This document shows positions 21,512-32,193 of a stretch of DNA of 64,000 nucleotides, one piece after another; the stretch's first letter is position 1, and the number at the start of each line of letters is the position of its first letter. Both the position numbers and the translations under genes were made by a program. This DNA is from Isoetes taiwanensis (lineage: Eukaryota > Streptophyta > Lycopodiopsida > Isoetales > Isoetaceae): NCBI GenBank assembly GCA_021234155.1, contig JAJEKV010000014.1, forward strand, positions 5,471,563-5,535,562. The letters run 5' to 3'. Under the pieces are notes generated by a model. That model did no database searches. It had not been told where the DNA came from and worked only from the letters and a program-made list of their open reading frames with translations.

Positions 21512-23658
21512 TGAATGAATTTAATAAATTTCATGTTGCCTCTGTCACCATGAGTGAACTCAGCCCTATCTATTGGAATGAGGATTGCTTCTCTACAATA
21601 TTTAACTCCATTGGTACCTACTTGACTACTGATTATTATCCATATAAACCCCCTAAATGCTTTGTCCAGCTTGACCTCACTAAAACAATCCCATCTGAAC
21701 TTCCCTTTCTGGATTACTTTGGGAATAAATCTCTCTTGAAACTTAGATGGGTAGGATTACCAAACTTCTGCCAAAACTGCAATCTGAGACATCACAACAC
21801 TAGTGAATGTTCATTTCAAGGTGGTGCCAGGGATTCAAAAGCTCCTTCAAAATCTGATGTAGTGAGCTCTGTGCCCTCCAATTATGGAGTTGCTGTCATA
21901 TCTTACATGGAGGACTTAACCAGCTATCCAAATGTTCTGGCTGAACCTACATCTACAATTGACAATCCTAAACCTCATAATGATGGAAGAGAATCAATGG
22001 CAGTGCAAGAAGAATTCAAAGGCAGAGGGAAGCAAGAAACCAACTTCAACCAATCTCTGCAAGCTTACCAAGGTCTCACATCACCAACAGTTCATCTCTC
22101 TCTTCCAAACCAGCTGGAATTAAGGTTTTAAATAGAGGTATCTTCATCAAAGAAACTCCCTCATCAGTCAGCTTGGAAAAGGAGAATATGCACTATGACC
22201 AATCAATTCAAAAACTTACTGAGTCCACTCAATTTCCTGTAATCAGTAAAGCAGTTATTGATCACAACAGGAACCTGCTAAACAGGAAAGGTAAAGCTAC
22301 AGAATTGCCAGCAAAGATTGACTTGCACAAAACATTGTCAAGTATTTTACAGGACTCTAGGAAAATTTCTAGTGTTGCTGATGCCCATCCTTTTCCACTT
22401 AAGGGCTCACGAGACCATCAAGCCAAAATCAAACTTGACTCAAAGAATGCAATTGCTGAGTTAGAAGGTTTGAATGAGGTTTCATTACTTAATGAAAAAG
22501 GTAAACAGATTGATTTGCAAGCTAATCCTTCTCCAGTCTTGAACACAGACACAACTTTCCCTACTGGTCATTTGAAGGAAAGTGTATCCCATGACAGGGT
22601 CAATGCTGATGCCACCCAACTTGAAGTTGACAACTCCTCAGAAACTCTTCTGTGCTCAAACACATATGCTATCCTATCACAAATTTCTGAGGAAGATAAT
22701 GCTGATCACTCAAATGATCCAACCTCCATTTCAAACACTCTTCCAAAGGCTATACCCCACACCATTTCTCTCCCCACTCTGCCTCCCAAACCTTTTTCTT
22801 CCTCATCCACATCTGTAACTTTCCTCAAACAATCTTGTCTGCATGCTGACCTCCTTGATCTTTCTCAAACTGCTTCCTCTACACCAATGACTGTTACCAT
22901 TTCCCCTGAGATAGCTTCTCAACTTCAGCAATTGATGGAAATGCCAGGAAATGTGTCAGATGCCACTGCACAGTCAAAAGAGGTATCACATGACAGAGAG
23001 AACAGTGTCAGAGACATATCTACATCCTGGGAAAAAGGTCTGTTACATGATGATGATATTAAAACAGTGTGCTCAGAAAAAGATATTCAGCAGGCTCAAC
23101 ATGATCTTACTCCAACTGTCCACGTGTCAACAATAGCTGGATCAGCAGATACTCTACAGCTCGAGCATAACGTTTCCAGGCAAGATCTTTCCTTAACAAA
23201 TATTGAATTTGATTCCATTGATAAAAATAATAAAGCACCAATCTTGAGTGACACTTCTAGGAATCTTAACTCTATTGTTTTAAATCCTATGTCCTCAAAC
23301 TTTGATAATGCAGATTGTTGTAAAGCCAAGTTCTGGAAATGCCCTCACCATTCAGATAATTCTGGACTTGCAAACTCTGAGGATGATTTAGCTGACATTG
23401 AATCTGACAAAGAAAATGCTATAGGAAATAGCAATCCCAGTGATAAATCTTGGGAGGATGATGCTTACCTCTCATGCCATCATAAACAGCCTGACACAGC
23501 AAGGCCAAAAGGCAAGAAGGCCAAAGAGAAGGCTAAGAAAAAGAATTACCCAAAGACTACTAGTTCTTCCAATACTCCAGCTGCTAACACAAGGTTGAGA
23601 TCCAAAAAACATTCTTAAGCCCAATCTCCTCTGCTACCTTCCCTTATCTTACTCTCCA

Positions 23659-24295
23659 TGAAGATCCTCATTTGGAATCTCAGGGGAATAAAAGGCCCTC
23701 TGACGAGAAGGAGGGTAATCTCTCAGATAAGGAATTATGACAATGACATTATCCTTCTGCAGGAGCTCAGACTCCCTAATTTTGAGTGCTCTAACCTTGC
23801 AGACTAGATTGGACCCGGATTCTCTTCAATTTGGATTGAAGCAACAGGCACATCTGGAGGTCTTTGCATTATTTGGAAGCATTTAAACCATAGCTCCACT
23901 TATAATAGCCCATGTAAGACCTGGCAATCTGTAATTCTCAGAAATAATGATATTTCTTTTGGGGTCATCAATATTTATGCATCAACTGACTCTAGAATCA
24001 GAGCTACTACCGGCCCTCTATCAGTAGTTGGCTTTCAACTCAAAGTTGTGAAACATGGATCATGGCAGGTGACTTCAACAATACCCCAACTTGGGATATG
24101 AAAATTGGCAGGGATTTAAACATGTCAACTCTGGAGAGAACTCACTGGGACTACCTGCTTGACTTGCACCTCTTACAGCATATTCCCTCCTCCACATCCT
24201 TTTACACTTGGTCAAACAAACAAGAGGGGAAAAATAGGGTCTACTGTGCTCTAGATAGGTTCTACATCAATAATATTCATCAAGATATAATATTT
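23659..24295 (+). pseudogene. LINE ORF2, endonuclease domain only, 3'-truncated
   Basis: It starts at ATG 23659, 41 bp after the ORF1 stop, reading 'MKILIWNLRGIKGPLTRRRV', the typical start of an apurinic-type endonuclease (N in the IWN block). 'DIILLQELRL' gives the catalytic E. 'MAGDFNNTP' (24062 onward) is the GDFN block, and 'RVYCALDRFYIN' follows. A TAG near 23803 and a frame change near 24040 disable it. RT and everything downstream are missing. The sequence ends at about 24285-24295 against the transposase relic on the other strand. LINEs normally lose their 5' end, so this 3' loss points to a later rearrangement. Confidence 0.8.
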
Positions 24296-26212
24296 TGATA
24301 TGCTCTTTCAGCTTCCTCTACAGATGCTGCTAATCTCCATGCCCTGCATAAGGTCAAATGCTCTTGCCTATGTTCATGAATAATAAATTTATTTGTATGT
24401 CTCTGTAGACACTGCTCCCATTGAAATTGACAGCCACGTTCTCTTCCTTCCATTGGCTGACCATCATTAAATACCAGACGAATGGCATTCCAATTAGCTT
24501 GAGCTTCATCAGCTATAAATCCTCTAAATTGGGCTGGCTTCGAGCTCTTCAACAACATTACATTATTTAGCTTCTTCCAAAACTTTACTTGTGAGGTAGT
24601 ATCTTCAGTTTTCATCTCACATGTTGCTATTGTCAATAGACAACGCAGACTGAAAATTAAAGAAAAAAAGAAGAAGTAAATAACTGTCTATTATCCAATT
24701 CCCTAAAATGAATAAGAAGTCCAAGAAGTACCTGGGATCATAAACATGACAAGCCAAAGTTGTCCATCCAGGTATACGTTTAACATGGTCAAAATGAATT
24801 CCAAGCATTTTCCAAATCACCTCCAGGGCGCATTCTATTGACAAGCTCGACGCCAGATCCAGGACCAGTTGTGGACATTTTGAATATATAACATCGACCA
24901 GTATGTTTGTCATGAAGTTGGTAAGGAAACTTGGATCCATGAAAAAATTGATATTTGCAGTACTGCTTTAAGTAAAGAATCTTTCCAATCTCATCTTTCC
25001 GTGTGGTGCGACACTCTAGTGTCTTATTTATCCATTGACGTATCCTGTATGAATAAGAAAAAAGTAGTCCAATATTAGAAGGGATACATTTTAAATTACC
25101 AATGTTAAAAGGGATCTATAATGAGAACAGTACCTCCGTTTGTAGCAGAGAGGCTCTAGTTGTCTCAACAACCCATCAATTTTTTCTCTGTCCCACATGC
25201 GCATATCAGAAGCCTCCTCTGTTGACATCAAGTTATTGATTGTTAATTCCATGGCAACCTCCTTCTCTATTTCTTTTGGCCCTTTCTTAGCAACAGATCC
25301 ACTAGACTTTGATTGAACCATTTGCTGCATTTGCACCATTTCTTTACGACTTGGTAGAAATCTAACAGGATGTTCATGTTTTCCGACATGAAGAGCCAGT
25401 CTAGTGTACCTGGAATTGTCAGGCAATACATTAATGCGATGCAGGAAGGTTGTTCATCACAATATTCACAAGCCAGTACACCTGCATCCTTAGACAACGA
25501 GCCAATAATAGGTTGCTTTTTCAGGGTTCCCTTCCACTGGACATCGTTTGCAAAACCTCTACAAAGAAAATAATCACAAATAGGATTCATGCATCTTATA
25601 TGTCCACAACATTTGGAATATTTAACGACACCATCAAATGCTTGACTTGTTTTCTCTGGTTTGCTCCAAATGTATGGGTCCATCTTGCGATCCATTCCAG
25701 TCATGGACTTGAGCACATCAGGAGGCAACTCAAATACCATAGTACCATTATACTGAAACGGTAGATATTCTTGCTGTGTGTACTGACTCACAGATTTTTT
25801 TCAACTTACTAGTTCCAATGCTCCAAAAGATCGACTCAAACGTTGATAGAGGCTTCTTCGACACATCTCGATTAGGACTTTCAATCAATATTGGTGCTTC
25901 AGGAGTGCTGATACAAATGGGTGCACCTTCTACAGAAACAAAGTGACCATTTACTGCAAAAGCTTTATAGATAGCTTCACCCCTGTCATTGATAATCTCT
26001 TGAAGTCGTAAGGATCTACCTTCTCGACCATTGAAGGATTGAATTACACATAGCCCTGCTGATTTAAATTGAAAACTATCACAAAGCCATTTTCTACTCA
26101 TACAACATTCTCCATTTTCAAAAGAAGAAAAGATTCTCAAACGCTTGCCTGGTGAAGTGATGACAACATCAGTTTCGGTGAAGGCCAGAACATCGCATTC
26201 GTTTAGATCCAT
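24280..26212 (-). pseudogene. MULE-like transposase relic (locus 2)
   Basis: Exons on the minus strand are 26212-25134, 25044-24732 and 24649-24280, with introns of 89 and 81 bp. In order: an N-terminal domain; 'MDPYIWSKPEK' and 'VVKYSKCCGHIRCMNPICDY' (25650-25580, a C..C zinc-like block); 'LALHVGKHEHPV' (about 25400, H.H); then 'KMSTTGPGSGVELVNRM', 'DHVKRIPGWTTLACHVYDP', 'CEMKTEDTTSQVKFWKKLNN', 'RGFIADEAQANWNAIRLVF' and 'RGCQFQWEQCL'. The FxAD..A..NAI block and C..W resemble the second catalytic Asp and the C-terminal CxxH-like part of Mutator-like transposases. Frameshifts lie at an A7 run (about 25797), near 25430 and at a T4 run near 24800. The C-terminus is cut at about 24290. Confidence 0.65.
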
Positions 26213-26446
26213 GTAAAGGTCAATAGAAAACTAAGATCGATGCCACACTTCACTTTAATGTTGTGAACGGATTTGTCATACGGATTTGCCATAATCATAA
26301 GAAAGTATGCTCCTTTAATGTTTGTTGACAATAATGGATGCATTACTGTTGGCAATAACGGATTTGTCATCCATATGGAATATATGGATTGTAGTTATGA
26401 AAGCCCGCCATAATCATAAAAAAATATGCTCCATTAATGTTTGTTG

Positions 26447-26630
26447 AAGTGCAATAGTGCAATAGTGGAATATATAGTGCAATAGTGGAATAGTGCAATA
26501 GTTAATGTTCGTTGAATATATAGTTAATAGTGCAATAGTTAATGTTGAAGTGCAATAGTGCAATAGTTAATGTTCGTTGAAGTGCAATAGTTAATGTTCA
26601 TTGCAATAGTGGAATATTTACATAGTGGAA
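26447..26630. repeat. Degenerate minisatellite of 'GTGCAATAGT' units
   Basis: Units such as GTGCAATAGTGGAATA and GTGCAATAGTTAATGTTCG recur about ten times upstream of the transposase relic, in the divergent intergenic region. Confidence 0.8.
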
Positions 26631-26752
26631 TGTATCCACAAAGAAAAGCAAAGATATTTTTGAAAGCATTTTTAAGAGACGAAATATTTTTGAGACTTCT
26701 GGAAACGAAAGCCATCCGGATACTGCTCAGAAGTCTGCTTCGAAACACACTA

Positions 26753-26764
26753 GGCGGCGCCGCC
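26753..26764. repeat. 12-bp palindrome GGCGGCGCCGCC (locus 2, copy 1)
   Basis: Perfect palindrome sharing the 10-bp core GCGGCGCCGC with 27098 and 27506. It lies in an AT-rich intergenic region between two divergent genes. Confidence 0.9.
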
Positions 26765-26938
26765 CTGCCCAAATCAGACAAGGTATTTGTAAGCTTCTAG
26801 TTTTGTAAGATTTTTTTAGGAAACGTGCTTTCACAGCAAACGTGCTTGTTATTTCAAATGCTTGTTATTTCAAATGTGCTCCGGCCATCTTAGCTCCGTC
26901 ATCTGCTTAGCTGCTTAGCTCCGTCATCTGCTGCAGGC

Positions 26939-26985
26939 ACATCTTAAAATGTCTCATCTTAAAATGTCTCATCTTAAAATGTCGG
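26939..26985. repeat. Three tandem copies of CATCTTAAAATGTCT
   Basis: A 15-bp unit repeated three times in the same intergenic region. The third copy ends GTCGG. Confidence 0.85.
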
Positions 26986-27097
26986 AAACCATTCCGGCCA
27001 TTTCACATTTCACAAACCGTTCCACAGCAAACCATTCTGGCTTAGTTCTTCAGAAACTACAAGCTTCCAGCAACTAGAAGCTTTCAAAATAGCCCAA

Positions 27098-27107
27098 GCG
27101 GCGCCGC
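27098..27107. repeat. Palindrome GCGGCGCCGC (locus 2, copy 2)
   Basis: 10-bp perfect palindrome in the context CCCAA-GCGGCGCCGC-CCTCTCC. Confidence 0.9.
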
Positions 27108-27505
27108 CCTCTCCTTTTTATGTCAGCAAACGTTTTGAGTTAACGGCAGGATGTAGACAGGTAGACAGAATTGACTGAAATGTCTAACTCTAAAATTTAA
27201 GATCTGTGAATGATGTTCTAGATCTGTGAATGAAATTTAAAATCTGTGAATGATGTTACTATTGCTCTATTGCTCTGTTTTACAGAATTGTCTGTTTGTA
27301 CATGAAGAATAGAATAGACTGTGTTTTTATCAAAGCTTGTTCATATTTGGATATGAGAAGACTGTTTTATTGTAATAAGAAGACTGTTTAATTGTAAAGC
27401 CAAGTGCCCCCTTTCAGGCAACCATTTGTACATTTTTTTTTTTTTTGCAGCCGTGGCCACCATTTTGCACATTTGTTTTTTCTGATAGTAGTAGAATTTA
27501 CCCAG

Positions 27506-27515
27506 GCGGCGCCGC
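27506..27515. repeat. Palindrome GCGGCGCCGC (locus 2, copy 3)
   Basis: 10-bp perfect palindrome in the context CCCAG-GCGGCGCCGC-ACTCC. Confidence 0.9.
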
Positions 27516-27812
27516 ACTCCTTCTATTTAGGCCTTATTTATCTTGAAGATTTGAAGTTTTGTTGAATGTATTTGAAGTTTTGTTGATTGTTGTTTTTTTT
27601 CATGCAGTGCCTCGGGTGTCTCGGGAGCTCCAATGTGGTAATCTTTAATTTGCAAGCATCTAATTTGATTAAAGGTTTTGTAACTAATATTTATGAATCT
27701 TGTTTTTTATATTTGTTGATGAGACCCTATTTTGCCATATGTAATTAATATAATTTAACATCTCATTTTGCAGATGTAAAACTTGAAGGTAGTAGAAGAT
27801 ATTGATGTGTTA

Positions 27813-30534
27813 ATGGTTCACACTCGAGGTAGGAATCCAGATTTTCAGCCCACATGTTTGGAATCACCCAAGAGGAATAGAGCAAAAGCAGTTAAAATCA
27901 TGGCTAATACTTCTGGCACCCAAGATCTAGAAACATTGCTAGAAGAGGACAATGAGAAAGGAGAAATCGAAGACAACAAAAATGATGCATCAGAGCCAGA
28001 TGTGCAGCAAACTCATATGTTGGAAGATCCGATTCCAAAACCACAACATGAGTTGGCAAGAAAGAAGCAGCGCAAATCAAAATAGCATGATGCAAAACTT
28101 GCCACATATGAAAGTCTTGAAGATGATATTAATGAGGATTTTGATGCAACCTTTATGATGGAAATGATTTCTGAGACCTTGGATCAACTCAGGTTAACTA
28201 GACCTACACCACCACCATTGATACCTCTGTGTAGAATTCTGAAAAATGAGGCAGTAAGAACAGTGACTAGTTCCACTCAACAGATGCGAGAAGTATTTCG
28301 ATCTCATGGTTATGTTCAGGAAAAAGGTTCTTTCATTTTGTCCATGCAAACATTGAGGAAAGATGATGTTTGGATTGATGATACTATAAAGGCAGGTTGG
28401 GACCCTATATGGAGACAAATAAATGAAGAGTTTGAATTGGAAGTTGCAAATTCAGATGATTGGAAAGATTTGAGTGGGCGCATGTTCTTGTGTTGGGATG
28501 GGAATCATCGTACTGTAGCATGGATGGAAGAGATTCATTGGATGTCCTCTGGTGTAGCAATTACAAGTACTTATGGTATTCCAAGTAATGACAAAGATTT
28601 TAGAGATTGGGTGAAAAAGGAAGTGTGGTTGGAGCATTTACTATCTCGTGCAAAGGAAATTTTTTTAAGAACTTTAGAGGACTTCAACATTGTGACTGAA
28701 ATCTCCAGGGGGGATGATCTAGAGAGTTGGTTTCGTCAATTCAAATTGGAAAACAGGAAAATGATGTTTAAAAACTATGAGAAGGATATGATAGTTGGTG
28801 CGACATTGAACGATGCATTTGAAATTGAAAAGTCTGCTACTAGGGTCTGCCACAGGTACATTCTATATTCTTCATTAAGTTTATTTGTTCAAGTTTGGCA
28901 CTTACTTCTTGTTCTTATACAGATATTACAAATATCTTGTAAAACAAAATCTTTTGCATCAAATTCCTATCCAGATCAAAGTGTGGTGTAAGAAAGATGA
29001 GCACGGCATGTATTCAGAGAAGGGCAATTTGGATCGGCCAGGAGGCTTGAGCGACTATGAGGTAATCAATTGTCCTTGGTGGTTGGATTTTCCAGTCAGT
29101 AGTTATCCCACAGAAGAGAAGGATGAATGGCATAATCATCAAGCAGAATTTTTGAAAGCTCATGTGGCTTCATCAAAAGAAAAGAAAAGTGAAGCACAAA
29201 GTGAAAAAAAGAAAAGAAAAGTGAAGCACAAGGTTGTTGATGTATCAGATGAGGAGATTATGGAGGTTGAACATACATGTCCACAACCCTCTGAAATTAC
29301 TTGCAAAGTTGCAGTTGAAATTCACTGTGCTGACCTTTGTCACATATCAGAAGAGTTGAATCGTAAAATAGAAAGCATCTCTTTCAAACAAGTAAGGGAG
29401 TTTTCTAGGTCACATGCGAAGCCATCGACGAGGTACATGCGAGCCGGAAAAGAAAGGGATTGGGGATTTGATGTAGTTCTAATGGATTTTCCAACTAATG
29501 ACTTTCCCATTGCTGACTGTTGTGAGATACCTGATTGGAACAAGTGTTCACAAACATTGATTGAGGCAGCCTTCTCTATAGGTAACTTGTGTTTGGATGA
29601 CGGTGGTTGGATAGTAGCTATTTGCTCTTCGGAGCAATGCAAACAGGTACAAAGAGTTGGAAAATTGAGGAACATAGAAATTCTAAGGACTTACACCGTC
29701 GTATCTAATAAACCTTTTGGGTTCAAGATCGACAAACTTGGCTCTTCTGCTCAACTTTCTTTACAGGTTCATGTTATGGGTAGAATTGGCACAACACCAC
29801 AGCTTCAAGCATTAGCAAGTAAGCTCTTCTTGATTAATTTCTCTTTAGTACTAACATTTCCTTCTATAAATTTAGTTCTAGCTGTTTTCTATAAATTAGA
29901 CATGCTTTGCATAGCCTTATTTCTTCTCTTGTTTCTTAGGTACACATTATTCAAGTTCTGTCATTCATCATCGTCATTTGCAAGGCATCAAATCTTTCGC
30001 AAGTTCGGAAACACAAAGCACTGAAAAATCAATTCGGTTCATGGAGTATTTATTGGAAATGCTTTGTCCAGAAGATGGTATTGTCCTTGATTTATTTGCA
30101 GGAACAGGCTCAATATTAATGGCTTGTGCAGTTTGTGGATGCCATTGTTTCTCATTTGATAGTGATTCTGTTTTATGTGACCTTGTGAAAATGAATTATA
30201 TATCAAAACTTAAGAAGCCAGATGTATTGCCTTTGGGGAGCAAAGATGAGAAGTATGATTCAGACTCTGGAGATGATGATATCATTGGGCAAGATGTTGA
30301 TGAGCCAGACGACTAGTAAAATCTCACTCCTTGAAGATATATAGTATGCATTTGTAACTTCATGCAATTAATAGTTAGTAGTGTCTAATATTGCTACATG
30401 TTTGCAGCACATTACCAGATTATGCTGGGAGAATTGCTATGGTTCAAGCCTCTCAGCAATCACCTTTTGTAGCTGTGTCGAAGAGAAAAAAATGTTTATT
30501 TGTGGACGATGAATGTATCAAAAGTTTGAGATAG
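27813..30534 (+). CDS. ParB-like domain fused to a circularly permuted amino-methyltransferase domain, nearly intact (813 codons, one TAG)
   Basis: Exons are 27813-28855, 28923-29818, 29940-30315 and 30408-30534, joined by GT-AG introns of 67, 121 and 92 bp. The joined frame is open for 813 codons except for a TAG at codon 91 (28083-28085), which reads as CAG if C-to-T. The ParB-like motif is 'LCWDGNHRTVAWMEE' (D229-R233). A lysine-rich, NLS-like linker (KKKRKVKHK) follows. Then 'VVLMDFPTND' (D536) lies in the motif IV position, where families have DPPY-type residues. After it come 'STEKSIRFMEYLLEM' and motif I 'VLDLFAGTGS' (D697), the SAM-binding FxGxG. IV before I is the permuted order of beta-type N6-adenine or N4-cytosine methylases. 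DFPT keeps D and one P only, so catalysis is doubtful. The last exon carries a KRKK motif. An upstream 5' UTR intron ending at about 27774 is likely. If the TAG is real, translation from a later ATG still spans both domains. Confidence 0.7.
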
Positions 30535-30913
30535 ACATAGCGAACATTGCTATCGAACTCATGCGCAGCCTATATCAGACATCAGACTCATTTATCTATT
30601 TGATATGCATGTTTTGATACCTAGACAAACTATGGCTGCTTAACTATGCAGTTTATTAGTTTCAATATATAACACTTTTTTCATCTTTTTTTGGATAATT
30701 GATTAAATTAGACAACTGCTTTATGCATTATAAAGTTGTATAATCAAAACAAAGTTAGATACATAAAACAAATACCATGAGAAGGTACATCAAGGACTAA
30801 GTTTCGAGTAAATAGCACATTTATATGACAGCCATGTGCATGCCTATGAAGAGGTGTAAATTCTAGAAAACCCTCTACACCATCCTTGAAAAAACCCTCC
30901 AAAACTCTGCACT
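30535..30913. other. Intergenic, 3' flank of the methyltransferase-like gene
   Basis: AT-rich sequence with no supported gene. A 71-codon minus-strand frame here runs into the following LTR and has no family resemblance. Confidence 0.4.
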
Positions 30914-31270
30914 CTTTAGAAAAGGTCTGAGGAGAATATAAGCAGCAATCGATCTGCAAAATGGAGGAAGCCGGAAGTGTTTTAAGTGGCAGAGAGCTTA
31001 ATCGCCCAATCTTGCTATAGAATTACTAGTAAATTTGCTGTTTGGATGCCCTCCTGAGTTTTAGAGTTTTCCAGAGAATCCCAGAGAGGCTATCCAGTTG
31101 GTTAGCAGACTCTCAGAATTGGGAAGAGACTGAACCTAGACTTGCCGTGTTTACAAATCAGAGCTCGGTTGGGTGGAGAAGTTGTGCCGTAAGAACTTAT
31201 CTGGAGTTTCCAGGTTGTTTTGATTAACCATGTTTGATAGCTTTGCAGACAGGGAATACCGTTTGTATCA
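30914..31270 (+). repeat. 5' LTR of the small element
   Basis: Shares long identical blocks with 32194-32532, e.g. GAGGCTATCC, GACTCTCAGAATTGGGAAGA and TTTGCAGACAGGGAATACCG. The exact 5' edge is uncertain. Confidence 0.8.
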
Positions 31271-31272
31271 AT

Positions 31273-31284
31273 TGGTATCAGAGC
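31273..31284 (+). promoter_or_regulatory. Primer-binding site (initiator tRNA-Met)
   Basis: TGGTATCAGAGC, two bases after the LTR end. Confidence 0.9.
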
Positions 31285-31632
31285 GTAAGCTGATCTTGTT
31301 AAAATAATCCTGTGTTAGGCCTTTGACACGTTTCAAGATTTTGTTTTAGCCAATTCGATGTTAGACCGGTTTGTTTAACAGACTCTCAGAGAAGGAAGAA
31401 AGAAACTGTTATTGTTCTTAATGCAGGGGAAGTAAGAAACGAAAAGGATTGTCTTGAGTAGTTGGAGTCTATAAAGGTTCTTTGCAAATGATCAGAAAGA
31501 TTGGTCGTCTGAAAGATAAGTAAACTAAACAAGTTTGTGTGTGCCTGTAACTGCTAGTTTGAGCATAGTTTTGATTTGGGTTAAAGAAGGAGTTTCTTTT
31601 TCAAATGAATGTTGCTCTAGAGTTTAGAAGGG

Positions 31633-31843
31633 GGCAACTGTGACTGCAGCACAGAAGCCAGACCCTTAGAATTGTCAGGCAGATGGTAAGTTTACCAGCC
31701 TAGAAGAAATCCTTTCAAAGCAGATAGTCAGGTGACTAGCTTGGAAAGAAAGGTGGTTATTCCAGCAAAGCGGATAGTCAGTTGACTAGCTTTGGGAAAG
31801 ATTGTTACTTCCCTAAGGCAGATGATCGAGGACGATCAGCCTT
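31633..31843 (+). other. Series of stem-loops with compensatory changes
   Basis: Four successive hairpins share one plan: outer arm, a 3-nt bulge (AGA or GGA) on the 5' side only, a 6-bp inner arm, a 2-4-nt loop. They are 31677-31701 (AGGC/AGA/TGGTAA..TTACCA/GCCT), 31718-31742 (AAGC/AGA/TAGTCA..TGACTA/GCTT), 31767-31793 (AAAGC/GGA/TAGTCA..TGACTA/GCTTT) and 31815-31843 (AAGGC/AGA/TGATCG..CGATCA/GCCTT). Sequence differs but pairing is kept on both arms. A looser hairpin precedes them at 31633-31659. They sit in the non-coding interior of the small LTR element. Confidence 0.8.
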
Positions 31844-32193
31844 GGGAAGGGAAGGAATTGATACGGCACTAGCTTGGGGGCGTGGCTCAGAGGAAGGATT
31901 TGCAGAGACAAACACAGAGGCAAGGGCTTTAGATGACTATTTTGATTGATTGTTTAACCTTAGGAGTTTTTAAGTTATAATGAAGGGAACCATTGAAACA
32001 TTAAAATGTTAAATGATTAAAAAAAAGAAAAGAAGAAAAAGGCCGCTACAACTCAGAGCGCCAACGGCAAATTGAACTGCTTGGGAATACACCGGAACAG
32101 TCTTCTGGATCTTCCGAATTTGTTGTTTTAGCGTAAAAGGCCCTAGGATAGCCGATTTACATGTTTAGAGCAGAAATCGCTAAAGGCAAAGCC

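Larger units (their letters stand above)
15307..23618 (+). pseudogene. LINE ORF1 (DUF4283-like and CCHC zinc knuckle), interrupted by a copia element
   Basis: The first part runs 15307-16065 (ATG 15379 is an alternative start), and the frame resumes at 21517 once the copia element and one target-site copy are set aside. Around 15790-16060 and 21517-21760 lies a DUF4283-like nucleic-acid-binding region. It ends in 'LLKLRWVGLPNFCQNCNLRH' and a CX2CX4HX4C knuckle (21767-21810), the usual layout of plant L1 ORF1. A frameshift near 22115 moves the frame, and a long Ser/Asp-rich tail (22173-23618) ends in a basic segment (KGKKAKEKAKKK). The protein acts with LINE RNA in the RNP. It is inactivated by the copia insertion and the frameshift. 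Confidence 0.75.

Noticed and set aside
26939-26985. CRISPR-like repeats
   Set aside because: Direct tandem 15-bp units without spacers; simply a minisatellite.
27813-30534. Bacterial contamination or phage DNA
   Set aside because: The gene is split by three GT-AG introns that restore frame exactly, and it is embedded among plant retroelements.
30744-30959. A 71-codon minus-strand gene
   Set aside because: It overlaps the start of the small LTR element, with no motif.
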